Source: an uncultured Eubacteriales bacterium (GTDB lineage Bacteria > Bacillota_I > Bacilli_A > RF39 > UBA660). From it: a stretch of 28,750 nucleotides of DNA. Of this stretch, positions 8,306-16,352 are shown in pieces (within the stretch, counting starts at the first letter, position 1; the number at the start of each line of letters is the position of its first letter). The DNA lies in contig CAJJKI010000017.1 in the NCBI GenBank assembly GCA_905188025.1, forward strand, positions 1 through 28,750, in the 5' to 3' direction. The position numbers and the translations under genes are program-made. The notes under the pieces are model-generated. The model did no database searches, was not told the origin of the DNA, and was given only the letters and a program-made list of their open reading frames with translations.

Positions 8306-9787
8306 TTACTTTTTCTTCATTTGTGGGAACAAAATTACGTCTCTTATTGAATCTTGTTCAGTAAATAACATACACAATCTATCGATGCCATAGCCTATTC
8401 CACCTGTTGGTGGCATGCCATATTCAAGAGCCTCAATGAAGTCCATATCAATATCATTGGCTTCATCATTTCCTAATTCTCGTTCTTTAAGTTGATCTTC
8501 AAATCTTTCTAATTGATCTATTGGATCATTTAACTCTGTATAGGCGTTACAGAATTCTTTTCCTCCAATAAATAATTCAAATCTATCAACAAATCTTGGG
8601 TCATCAGGATTTTTCTTCGTTAATGGAGAAATTTCTACTGGGTGACCATACAAGAATGTAGGCTGTATTAGGGTTTCTTCGACATATTTTTCAAAGAACT
8701 TGTTAATTATATGACCAACATTTTCTTCGTGTTTTTCTAATTCTATGTGGTGTTCTTCTGCTAATTTCATGGCTTCTTCAACGGTCATATGTTTATGAAA
8801 ATCTATACCAGTTTTTTCCTTAATGGCATCAACCATGCTTATTCTTTGCCATGGGCCATCAAGATTTATAGTTGAACCATACCAATTGTATGTATATTTT
8901 CCAAATACTTCTTTAGCAATGGTTTTAAACATTGATTCAGTTAATTCCATCATGCCTTCTAGATCTGAATAAGCTAGGTAGGCTTCCATTAAAGTGAACT
9001 CAGGATTGTGTTTAGGATCCATTCCTTCATTTCTAAATACACGGCCAATTTCATATACGGCTTCCATGCCTCCTACTAGTAACCTTTTTAAAGGTAACTC
9101 TAGGGCAATACGAAGGTACATGTCCATATCTTGAGCATTATGGTGAGTTTCAAATGGTCTTGCTGAAGCACCAGTTAGTAATGTTGATAAAACTGGAGTT
9201 TCTACTTCGACAAAGCCACGATTATCCATAAAGTTTTGAATGCAACGAATTATTTTTGGTCTTGTAAATGCTATTCTCTTAGAGTCTTCATTCATAATTA
9301 AGTCAACATAACGACGACGATATCTTTCTTCTATATCAGTAAGGCCATGAAATTTCTCAGGTAATGGTCTTAATGCTTTTACGAGGTGAGTATATTTTAA
9401 ACATTTAATAGTTACTTCACCTGTTCTTGTCTTCATTACTTTACCAGTAACTCCGACGATATCACCAAGATCGGCACTTTTGAAGAGATTATAGCTATCT
9501 TCTCCAACGTCATTAATTGATATATATATTTGAATTGAGCCAGTTTTATCTTGAATGGTAAAGAATGATGCTTTTCCCATTTTTCTAATAAACATTATTC
9601 TTCCGGCAACGGTATATTCATCATCAATGCTTTCAAAAGCGTCATGTTCTATATCTTGGTACTTATCTTTTATTTCTTTACTGAAGGCGGTTCTTTCAAA
9701 TTTATGGCCATATGGATCTAGGCCCATTTCTTTTATTTTATTAGCCTTCTCTCTTCTGATTTGTTCTTGATCTGTTAGTTCTCGCAT
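8306..9787 (-). CDS. lysS: Lysyl-tRNA synthetase, class II
   Basis: 493 residues, normal LysS length. The N-terminal OB-fold anticodon-binding domain (roughly 50-150) is followed by the class II catalytic core with motif 1 (RGFVEVETP), motif 2 (FRNEGMDPKHNPEFT) and motif 3 (GIGYGIDRLCML). It charges tRNA-Lys in the cytoplasm. It is last in the likely operon rlmH-dusB-RDD gene-lysS, 4 nt after the RDD gene, with a possible read-through into the YfcC-like transporter. No internal damage seen. Confidence 0.97.
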   Translation of the reverse strand: MRELTDQEQIRREKANKIKEMGLDPYGHKFERTAFSKEIKDKYQDIEHDAFESIDDEYTVAGRIMFIRKMGKASFFTIQDKTGSIQIYISINDVGEDSYNLFKSADLGDIVGVTGKVMKTRTGEVTIKCLKYTHLVKALRPLPEKFHGLTDIEERYRRRYVDLIMNEDSKRIAFTRPKIIRCIQNFMDNRGFVEVETPVLSTLLTGASARPFETHHNAQDMDMYLRIALELPLKRLLVGGMEAVYEIGRVFRNEGMDPKHNPEFTLMEAYLAYSDLEGMMELTESMFKTIAKEVFGKYTYNWYGSTINLDGPWQRISMVDAIKEKTGIDFHKHMTVEEAMKLAEEHHIELEKHEENVGHIINKFFEKYVEETLIQPTFLYGHPVEISPLTKKNPDDPRFVDRFELFIGGKEFCNAYTELNDPIDQLERFEDQLKERELGNDEANDIDMDFIEALEYGMPPTGGIGYGIDRLCMLFTEQDSIRDVILFPQMKKK

Positions 9788-9791
9788 TTTA

Positions 9792-10382
9792 TCATCTTCT
9801 TTCTTTTATGACAAGAGAATTTGTCATTATATCATGTAGTCCACGGCCATCTTTACGATAAATTACAAAGAAGACAGTTACTACTATGAATAGCCATTCT
9901 ATTAGATATACAGCACCATAACTAATAAAATAACTATTTTTGCTTAAGGTATATATAAATATTATATTTAAGGTACCTGAGAATATATTTAGAATAAAGG
10001 CTGATCTTATTAGGCCTCTTGGAATAGAAATTGGTTTTTGTGTATTGGCATCTACTACGCGGAGATGTAAAAGTTTTTTACCAAGTGTTTGACCATTATT
10101 CATATATTGAAACACAACAAAGTATCCGATAGTTAAAACTGTTGTTACGCTAAGAGAAATTATATTAATCTTTTGATTTTCATAAAGAATATTACTATAT
10201 TCTTGAATATATGTTTCTTCAGTAATTTCATTTGATAGGTATTTTTCATTAATATCAGTTAATTTTTCAGCATATTTCGTGGTATTTACAGGTAAATTAT
10301 AACAAATTATACTGGCAATTAAACCAACTAAAAATATATCAAGCATATAGGCAATTAACCTCTCAAAAAATGTTGGCTTCAT
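9792..10382 (-). CDS. RDD family membrane protein
   Basis: 196 residues. It begins with the family pattern FERLIAYMLDIFLVGLIAS (Arg-Asp in the first helix), and then has a charged extracytoplasmic segment (about 38-70), a helix, NGQTLGKKLLHLRVVD, and two more helices, ending in the YRKDGRGLHDIMT motif of RDD proteins. RDD proteins are membrane proteins of mostly unknown role; some have been linked to ion or Na+/H+ transport. The gene lies 20 nt after dusB and 4 nt before lysS, so it is co-transcribed with translation genes without an obvious functional link. Confidence 0.88.
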   Translation of the reverse strand: MKPTFFERLIAYMLDIFLVGLIASIICYNLPVNTTKYAEKLTDINEKYLSNEITEETYIQEYSNILYENQKINIISLSVTTVLTIGYFVVFQYMNNGQTLGKKLLHLRVVDANTQKPISIPRGLIRSAFILNIFSGTLNIIFIYTLSKNSYFISYGAVYLIEWLFIVVTVFFVIYRKDGRGLHDIMTNSLVIKERR

Positions 10383-10402
10383 ATTCTTCTTGTCCTTTCT
10401 TT

Positions 10403-11377
10403 TTAATTATATAATTTTTTTAGGTAATTATCAAGTATTTCTGTTATTTCTTCTTTTGTTTTGGCTTTAAAACAAAGGGCAGATACTTCTTTATGGTTAG
10501 GCATACTTTTAATATACCATGCTATGTGACTACGCATTTCTAAGACTGCTATTGTTTCAGGTTTTATTTTTAAAAGGTAGTCTAAATGCTTATAACACAT
10601 ATCGATACGTTCTTTATAAGTAGGTTTCTCTAATTCAATGCCTGTTTTTAAGTAGGTATCTATTTCTTTAATTAACCAAGGATTACCTAAAACGCCACGT
10701 CCTATCATTATGGCATCACATTTGGTGTATTCTAACATATGCTTTGCGCTTTCTATATCTACTATATCACCATTGCCAATTACTGGTATTTGAACATTTT
10801 CTTTAACGGCTTTAATTATGTTTAAATCAGCTTTTCCTGAATATAGCTGACTTCTAGTTCGTGGGTGAACTGTGATGGCACTTGCTCCTGCTTTTTCACA
10901 AATTTTGGCAACTTCAACGGCATTTATAGAGTTAAAGTCCCAGCCACTCCTGATTTTTACGGTTACAGGCACTGGTACAGCTTCTTTTACTGATGAAACA
11001 ATCTCATATATTAGCTCGGGATTTTTTAATAAGGCTGACCCAGCTTGTGACTTGACAGCTACTTTTGGCACTGGGCAACCCATATTGATATCAATAATAT
11101 CAGGATGCATAATTTCATAAACTAGTTTAGCGGCTTCGACAAATGTTTCTTTATCGCTACCGAAAATTTGCTGTGATATTGGACGCTCGCATTCTTCAAA
11201 ATATAGCATATCTTTAGTTTTTTTGCTATTATATATCATTCCTTTATCAGATACCATTTCAGCACATACAAGGGCACAACCCATTTCTTTGCATATTTTT
11301 CTGAAGGCACTGTTACAAACACCAGCCATAGGTGCTAATATTACTTGGCCATCTAATTCAACATTTCCTATTTTCAT
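10403..11377 (-). CDS. dusB: tRNA-dihydrouridine synthase, DusB-like
   Basis: 324 residues, TIM-barrel flavoenzyme. Seen are ILAPMAGV at the FMN site (14-20), DINMGCPVPK with the catalytic Cys101, VKIRSGWD, HPRTRSQLYSG, GNGDI and MIGRG (phosphate-binding), then the helical tRNA-binding domain. It reduces uridines of tRNA D-loops with NADPH. The upstream gene rlmH ends 17 nt away, and the RDD gene and lysS follow. Dus subfamily is by overall similarity. Confidence 0.94.
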   Translation of the reverse strand: MKIGNVELDGQVILAPMAGVCNSAFRKICKEMGCALVCAEMVSDKGMIYNSKKTKDMLYFEECERPISQQIFGSDKETFVEAAKLVYEIMHPDIIDINMGCPVPKVAVKSQAGSALLKNPELIYEIVSSVKEAVPVPVTVKIRSGWDFNSINAVEVAKICEKAGASAITVHPRTRSQLYSGKADLNIIKAVKENVQIPVIGNGDIVDIESAKHMLEYTKCDAIMIGRGVLGNPWLIKEIDTYLKTGIELEKPTYKERIDMCYKHLDYLLKIKPETIAVLEMRSHIAWYIKSMPNHKEVSALCFKAKTKEEITEILDNYLKKLYN

Positions 11378-11394
11378 AGTATCACTACTCTTTT

Positions 11395-11829
11395 CTACTT
11401 ATGATATGTTTCGTGGTTTATTATTTTAAAACTACGATATATTTGCTCTAATAAAATCATTCTAAATAGTCCGTGAGGATAAGTTAATTTAGAGAATGAT
11501 AATAAATAGTTGGATTTATTTTTTATATCTTCACGAATTCCATTAGAACCTCCAATTATAAAGGTAATACATGGATTTGATATAAATGTTTTATCAATCT
11601 TTTCCGATAATTCTAAGGATGATAATTGATTTCCTTCGATAGCTAAAGATATAACATAGTCTTTAGAGTCAATATGCTTAATTATTTCATTGCCTTCTTT
11701 TTCAATATCATTATCAGGTAGTTCAATAATACTAATTTTATGATATTTAGAGATTCTTTTTAAATAATCATTTATTCCTTCAGTTAAATACTTTTCTTTA
11801 ATTTTTCCTATGCATATTATTTTTATCAT
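11395..11829 (-). CDS. rlmH: 23S rRNA (pseudouridine1915-N3)-methyltransferase
   Basis: 144 residues, SPOUT methyltransferase. The SAM-binding knot shows FIIGGSNGI (90-98), LSFSKLTYPHG, and the invariant C-terminus LLEQIYRSFKIINHETYHK. It methylates pseudouridine 1915 of 23S rRNA in the assembled ribosome. It is about 15 residues shorter than usual (about 159): the charged loop after the second strand, near residues 37-46, is trimmed, while catalytic parts are intact. It is first of the rlmH-dusB-RDD-lysS run. On the minus strand TGC-TAAAAT (11854-11859) upstream may be an extended -10 promoter. Confidence 0.95.
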   Translation of the reverse strand: MIKIICIGKIKEKYLTEGINDYLKRISKYHKISIIELPDNDIEKEGNEIIKHIDSKDYVISLAIEGNQLSSLELSEKIDKTFISNPCITFIIGGSNGIREDIKNKSNYLLSFSKLTYPHGLFRMILLEQIYRSFKIINHETYHK

Positions 11830-11890
11830 ATAAATCCCTCTTTTCTTTTTGATATTTTAGCACAAATAATGATTTTTTTCACTAATTTGA

Positions 11891-13210
11891 TTAATAATTT
11901 TTATAAATTGAGAAACGGTTAAGACTTTCATTTTTCTTATATTTCTCTATAATGTATAGCAACATTTGGGGATCATATTGGGCTCTAGCAGTAACATTTA
12001 GGTTATCATTATTTTGGATAAAAATACACTGTTTGTTTTGACATGATGCATCTATTTCTTCGATAATGTCTTTGCTACTTTGAAGACCTAAATTACCATC
12101 ATTTAGAAGATCATATTTATTTATTGGAACATTCGCTACTAATTTTATGGTATAACTAAGAGGGTCAATGATGAAGACTTCGGCATCAGAATTATCATTA
12201 ATATAATCTGCTAATTCTTTTATATAGTTATATGTTGTCCTTCCTATTTTTCGATATTTTAATACTTCAGTACTTGATGAAAAAATGTTAGTGCCATTTT
12301 GGATACTACGATAATTGGTAGCAAAATTAAATATAATAAAAATAATGAAAACAAGGGAAAGAATTTTTTTTGACATTGGAAGTTTATTTATTATATAGCT
12401 ACACGCTGCGATAAATGGTAAGGCAATATGATAATTATCAAAGATGGGATATGCAAATAATTGAAAGAAAATAATGTATAAAATTTTTAAGTTTCTTGTG
12501 CGGCAATATTCATAGATTAAATATATGGTAATCAATATTAAGATTATTATCCCTTTTTTATTAATATATAAATTGGAATTGGCGAAACTTTTTAATCCTA
12601 AAAAGCAGTATTCAATAAAACTATTTAAAATGTTATTTTTTAATAGATAAAGTAGTAAGATGATGTTAGGTATTAAAAAGCCAACAATTCTATGAAATAT
12701 TTTTTTAATGTCTTTAGTAAACAACGAAGGAATACATAGAAAGATGCCAATGTTTTGTTTAGTTAAAAACAATAGTCCTAGAACAATACCGATTAAATAA
12801 TCATTTTTATGTTGCTCTTCCATATCCATTAATATATAGACAAAGAGTAAGCAGAGGACTGAATAGTTTGGACATGCAAACACTAAAAATAAGGCATAAA
12901 CCAAATAATATGCTTTGGGAGTAAACTTTTTTATATAATAGAAAAGTGCTGTACACATTAGAGCATTAAAACATTGATATACTAAAAAACTATTATTAAA
13001 GATTGATAAAATAATAGCTCCTAAAAAAGGATATAATGGTGTAATTACCATGTTAAAATCTTTGTATGGAATTAATCCAGTGGCAATGTTATATGAAAAA
13101 CCATAATTCCATATTTCATCAATAGTTAAATCATTACAGAATGTATTAAATAATAATGTTAAAATAAATATTATAAGTAATTCTAATAATTGATAGTGTT
13201 TTTTCTTCAT
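11891..13210 (-). CDS. Polytopic membrane protein, GT-C glycosyltransferase-like
   Basis: 439 residues with about ten hydrophobic segments and a soluble C-terminal part of roughly 130 residues. After the first helix it has an acidic loop, DEIWNYGFSYNIATGLIPYK-D, of the type that forms the active-site loop in GT-C transferases (ArnT/PMT-like). These take a sugar from a lipid carrier on the outer face of the membrane. The acceptor is unknown, and a modifier of cell-wall polymers or of the nearby surface proteins is possible but not shown. Two Cys in the C-terminal domain (around residues 390-396) could pair. It has its own strong promoter and lies downstream of the pilus terminator, so it is not part of that operon. 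Confidence 0.6.
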   Translation of the reverse strand: MKKKHYQLLELLIIFILTLLFNTFCNDLTIDEIWNYGFSYNIATGLIPYKDFNMVITPLYPFLGAIILSIFNNSFLVYQCFNALMCTALFYYIKKFTPKAYYLVYALFLVFACPNYSVLCLLFVYILMDMEEQHKNDYLIGIVLGLLFLTKQNIGIFLCIPSLFTKDIKKIFHRIVGFLIPNIILLLYLLKNNILNSFIEYCFLGLKSFANSNLYINKKGIIILILITIYLIYEYCRTRNLKILYIIFFQLFAYPIFDNYHIALPFIAACSYIINKLPMSKKILSLVFIIFIIFNFATNYRSIQNGTNIFSSSTEVLKYRKIGRTTYNYIKELADYINDNSDAEVFIIDPLSYTIKLVANVPINKYDLLNDGNLGLQSSKDIIEEIDASCQNKQCIFIQNNDNLNVTARAQYDPQMLLYIIEKYKKNESLNRFSIYKNY

Positions 13211-13243
13211 GTCTAACCTCTTTTCTCAAAACCTTACACTTTC

Positions 13244-13272
13244 ATATTATCATAGATAAATATTGTTGTCAA
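13244..13272 (-). promoter_or_regulatory. Promoter of the GT-C-like gene
   Basis: Minus strand TTGACA (13267-13272), a 17-nt spacer and TAATAT (13244-13249) with TGA just before the -10. Near-consensus sigma-A type, and it separates this gene from the pilus operon. Confidence 0.75.
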
Positions 13273-13310
13273 TGCTTTTTCGTACATTTGTTTGTGATTT
13301 TTTGCAAATA

Positions 13311-13334
13311 AAAAAAGTAATATTACATTACTTT
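13311..13334 (-). terminator. Terminator of the pilus operon
   Basis: Minus strand: AAAGTAAT (13334-13327) pairs with ATTACTTT (13321-13314) around a 5-nt loop, followed by a T-run. It lies just after the stop of the TadZ-like gene. Confidence 0.8.
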
Positions 13335-13337
13335 GAA

Positions 13338-14303
13338 TTATAACTCTAATCTACTAATAAATTCTTGTAATTTTTCGGTATTGTCAGCACGATCATTTAG
13401 TGGCGGTAAGTTATAAGCGATTTTAGCGTGTGACTCAAACTCAAAATCCGTTACATCTTTGTCAGTTAAAAGACTTTTATTTAAAACAATTTTTTTATCA
13501 TAAAGCTTTTCAAAGATATCACGATTTATTAGCATCATTTTATTTAATTTGATAGTGCTTGGTTCAAGTAGATAGATAACTTCGTCGCAGGCATCTTCTG
13601 GGGAGTTATTTAGGTCTACTAGAATCATATTGGCATTACCAAATTTGTTGATAGCAGCTTGTAAATTGTTTTGATTTACAGAATACATATCCTTTTCATT
13701 AAAGAATCCGAAGTCATTTTTATTTACTTCAATGGCTACAACATAATCTTTTTCTGATAATACTTTTTTTAGCATATACACTAAGGTAGTGGCACCGGCA
13801 CCACTAGTCATATTTTTGAAACCAATTACACGAGCAGTTCTTGATGGTTTGAATTGAGGTTCGTCTTCTTTTTTGAAGAAACGATTTTTGCGACCTTCTT
13901 TGCCATTTGAATTATCATCTTCTTCATTCAATTGATGAATATATGCGACATCTTTGTAAGTATTAGGATGGTTATATAAGTACATAAGTGTTTCTTTATT
14001 ATTAGCAAAATTATATATTCCCATACTAATTAATTTTGAAAGATAACTATTATTATTCATAAGGCTATTGTCTAATAGAAGGATTACTTTATCCATCTCT
14101 AGACCCATTGATAACTTCTGAATATTTTCAATATTATAATATTCTTTAATAGCTGTAATATCGAGAAACATACGGTTAAAGAAAAAGTTAGAAAATGTAC
14201 TAATTATTTCTTCAGCAGTAAATTCGCCATTCATTGACTTTATGACATCAACGTCAAGACTACTTAATAATCCTTGATTTTTGTTTGATATAATAACATT
14301 CAT
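13338..14303 (-). CDS. tadZ: TadZ/CpaE-like pilus-localisation ATPase with degenerate P-loop
   Basis: 321 residues in two halves. Residues 1-120 look like the atypical receiver-type domain of TadZ/CpaE (VILLLDNSLMNNNSYLSKLI then MGIYNF). A charged linker (125-155) leads to a MinD/ParA-like domain with the P-loop region GFKNMTSGAGATTL (161-174) and a Walker-B-like MILVDLNN (226-233). Family proteins mark the cell site where the Tad pilus is built. The P-loop has Ala171 where the nucleotide-binding Lys is expected (GAGATT instead of GxGKT), so ATP hydrolysis is doubtful. It is the last gene of the operon, 17 nt after the second pseudopilin. Family call rests on domain order and context. Confidence 0.7.
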   Translation of the reverse strand: MNVIISNKNQGLLSSLDVDVIKSMNGEFTAEEIISTFSNFFFNRMFLDITAIKEYYNIENIQKLSMGLEMDKVILLLDNSLMNNNSYLSKLISMGIYNFANNKETLMYLYNHPNTYKDVAYIHQLNEEDDNSNGKEGRKNRFFKKEDEPQFKPSRTARVIGFKNMTSGAGATTLVYMLKKVLSEKDYVVAIEVNKNDFGFFNEKDMYSVNQNNLQAAINKFGNANMILVDLNNSPEDACDEVIYLLEPSTIKLNKMMLINRDIFEKLYDKKIVLNKSLLTDKDVTDFEFESHAKIAYNLPPLNDRADNTEKLQEFISRLEL

Positions 14304-14320
14304 ATAGTCATCTCCTCTTT

Positions 14321-14806
14321 TTATTCATTCATTGTTTTTCTAGCATAAACATTAGCTTCACCGGAAATTTGCCAAGTTCCTGTTACATAACTTTCAGAGT
14401 TTTGCTGTTTTCCACCAAATGTTAGAATCATATTTAGAGCTCCCATGTTCCAGTCAGCATAAGTGTTTACGGTATAATTATAATGATTATTTACTTTCTC
14501 GTTTGCTTTGATAACTACTCCAGCACAACAATAAGCAGATACTCTTTGATTATCATCATAAATTGGGCCATTGCCATCATTGCAAGTTTTGCGATAACTA
14601 TTATTAGCTATCACTTTAGCAAGGCTGCCATCGCAATTTAGATTTGCTAAATCAGTTATATCATTTTCTTCAATGTAACTAATAATTTTATTTTTTACTC
14701 GATAGGCTTTAGCATAGTTTAGTGATATGGCTGCAAAAGCTACATAGATAACAATAAATACTAAGAATAGTCTTATCATAAATTCGCCACCAAATGCATC
14801 ACGCAT
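14321..14806 (-). CDS. TadE-like pseudopilin, second of a tandem pair
   Basis: 161 residues. A short N-terminus (MRDAFGGEF) leads into one membrane helix (about 10-30) and a charged amphipathic helix (NYAKAYRVKNKIISYIEEND), as in TadE/TadF minor pilins. The rest is extracytoplasmic with four cysteines (two spaced, then an adjacent CC pair) and ends near WQISGE. It is a paralogue of the gene before it: the first 45 residues are mostly identical and both end in W-QISGE, while the middles differ. AGAGGTGAT precedes the ATG. No standard prepilin-peptidase site was found. Probably a minor subunit or initiator of the Tad pilus. Confidence 0.75.
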   Translation of the reverse strand: MRDAFGGEFMIRLFLVFIVIYVAFAAISLNYAKAYRVKNKIISYIEENDITDLANLNCDGSLAKVIANNSYRKTCNDGNGPIYDDNQRVSAYCCAGVVIKANEKVNNHYNYTVNTYADWNMGALNMILTFGGKQQNSESYVTGTWQISGEANVYARKTMNE

Positions 14807-14829
14807 ATACTAATCACCTCTCTTTATCT

Positions 14830-15294
14830 TTATTCATGTACTATTAATCTAGTTTCACCAGATATTTGCCATAATCCAATAGGAGCCTGATTTTGTTTAT
14901 TATCTAAAGCAGAAATAACATTAAAGAAATTGATATTCCAACCGAAAGCCGTAGTTACACGATAATATTTACCAGCGGTGTTGGTTGCACTACCCTTTTC
15001 TTCAATCTTAATACCATTTTGACAATATATCTCACTACCACTACAATTTAAAGTGGCAAAGTAATTCATATTGCCATGTATTTCATTATCAAAGAATGAT
15101 TGCATGTTCATAAGTTCTGCTGCTGTCATATTACTGAAGTCTACGGTTTCGTTGGTTTCAATATACTCTATTATTTTGTTTTTTACTTTAAAGGCTTTAG
15201 CATAATTGAGAGCTAAAGCGGTAAAACTTACATAGATAATGATAAATACTAAAAACAATTTAATCATAAATGCGCCGCCAAAAGCGTCTCTCAT
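14830..15294 (-). CDS. TadE-like pseudopilin, first of a tandem pair
   Basis: 154 residues with the same plan as its neighbour: MRDAFGGAF, a membrane helix (10-30), the amphipathic helix NYAKAFKVKNKIIEYIETNE, then an exported domain with two cysteines and a WQISGE near the C-terminus. TadE-family proteins are minor pilins found in every Tad locus. The ribosome binding site (AAGGGGATTAG) and the bases before the ATG match those of the following gene, so the duplication included the translation start. It lies 21 nt after the pilin gene. Confidence 0.75.
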   Translation of the reverse strand: MRDAFGGAFMIKLFLVFIIIYVSFTALALNYAKAFKVKNKIIEYIETNETVDFSNMTAAELMNMQSFFDNEIHGNMNYFATLNCSGSEIYCQNGIKIEEKGSATNTAGKYYRVTTAFGWNINFFNVISALDNKQNQAPIGLWQISGETRLIVHE

Positions 15295-15315
15295 ATACTA
15301 ATCCCCTTCTTATCC

Positions 15316-15483
15316 TTATTTAGGAAGTACAACATTTCCTTTTGTATTATTTTCTCCTGATCCCCATAGACTACTAATTTTATTAGTTATTGGTTGCCAA
15401 AATAGAGCTAGGATTGCACCGATTACAGCGATTGCTACTAGAGTAACTACTGTCATTGAAACTTCTCCTGTTGCTTCTTTCAT
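15316..15483 (-). CDS. flp: Flp-like small pilin (55 aa)
   Basis: A 55-residue gene with a perfect AAGGAGGTGAT ribosome binding site before its ATG. The product begins MKEATGEVSMTVVTL, has one hydrophobic helix (about 10-29) and a short polar tail with WQPITNKISSLW and a Gly/Asn-rich end. Size, a single N-terminal helix and its place between tadC and the TadE-like genes make it the likely major pilin. Unlike classical Flp pilins it lacks the Glu-Tyr after the cleavage glycine: Gly6 is followed by EVSMT. The processing site is therefore uncertain, and the export signal may differ. A separate promoter lies just upstream. Confidence 0.8.
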   Translation of the reverse strand: MKEATGEVSMTVVTLVAIAVIGAILALFWQPITNKISSLWGSGENNTKGNVVLPK

Positions 15484-15516
15484 GATATCACCTCCTTATT
15501 ACTATATTTCTTTTTT

Positions 15517-15525
15517 ATTATAACA
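15517..15525 (-). promoter_or_regulatory. Probable internal promoter before the pilin gene
   Basis: Minus strand: TGT followed by TATAAT (15517-15522) is an extended -10 that lies in the 77-nt gap between tadC and the pilin gene, the largest gap in the operon. The -35 (TAGTAA at 17 nt) is weak. The predicted start leaves about 25 nt to the pilin ATG. Confidence 0.5.
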
Positions 15526-15560
15526 CTTTTATGATATTTTTACTAGATGTTTGACACTAA

Positions 15561-16352
15561 TTAGGCACCAATCATAGAGAATGATGCTATTAGCATTAAA
15601 ATTAACGAAGCTCCGCCTGTGCATACAAGCATTTTCATAGTTTGGCTTTCCATAGTGTTAAGACGAGCTTTATACTTTTGTTCACGGGCTTTTAATTGAA
15701 GAGATGATACTGTTTTTGAGAATGATAACATTTGCTCATGTTTTTTATCTTGTTCACCAAGACTTAAACGATATAATAAACGCATCATACGCATTGAATC
15801 TCTTACAGGATATTGATTAGCAAAGTCCATGTATGGATCTACGGTAGAATCTCCAGCTTCAATTTTGGCTACTAATTCACGTAAACCTGGTTTGAATACT
15901 TCAGGAGCATCTTCGATTGATCTGGCTAGAGCTACAGGCACTGTATAATGCTGTACCAGTACTTCTAGGCTTTTTAAATAATATGGTAATAATGAATCAA
16001 TAGTATTTAAGTGTTTTTTATAGAATTTCTTTAAATCTAGATATTGTGATTTGAATATAATGTATCCAAAGATGATAGCTAAGAGGATATATAATGGTTT
16101 TAGGTCTGAGATGAAAATGAATATAAAGATAACCATTGCTACTAAGCCTTTCATTACTCTTTTACGAAAAACTTGTGAAACGTCATATACTCTTTCACCA
16201 TATTTGGCTCTTAGTAAGAATTCATAATCTTTTTCTTGTAATAATTCAAATAAACTTTTGTTTTCTCCAAAAAACTTGGATGTACTAATTGTACCAGTAT
16301 AAATTAGAAGGAAGAATACGATTACTCCAACGATAATTATTTCTATATACAT
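15561..16352 (-). CDS. tadC: Tad inner-membrane platform protein TadC
   Basis: 263 residues with the T2SS-F (GspF-like) fold: an N-terminal helix, a cytoplasmic stretch, two close helices (about 70-105), a long cytoplasmic helical domain, and a C-terminal helix (MLVCTGGASLILMLIASFS). TadC with TadB forms the platform that links the CpaF motor to pilin assembly in the membrane. The ATG overlaps the tadB stop (TAATG), so the pair is translationally coupled and likely made in equal amounts. The C-terminus is close to the last membrane helix, as in TadC. Confidence 0.82.
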   Translation of the reverse strand: MYIEIIIVGVIVFFLLIYTGTISTSKFFGENKSLFELLQEKDYEFLLRAKYGERVYDVSQVFRKRVMKGLVAMVIFIFIFISDLKPLYILLAIIFGYIIFKSQYLDLKKFYKKHLNTIDSLLPYYLKSLEVLVQHYTVPVALARSIEDAPEVFKPGLRELVAKIEAGDSTVDPYMDFANQYPVRDSMRMMRLLYRLSLGEQDKKHEQMLSFSKTVSSLQLKAREQKYKARLNTMESQTMKMLVCTGGASLILMLIASFSMIGA

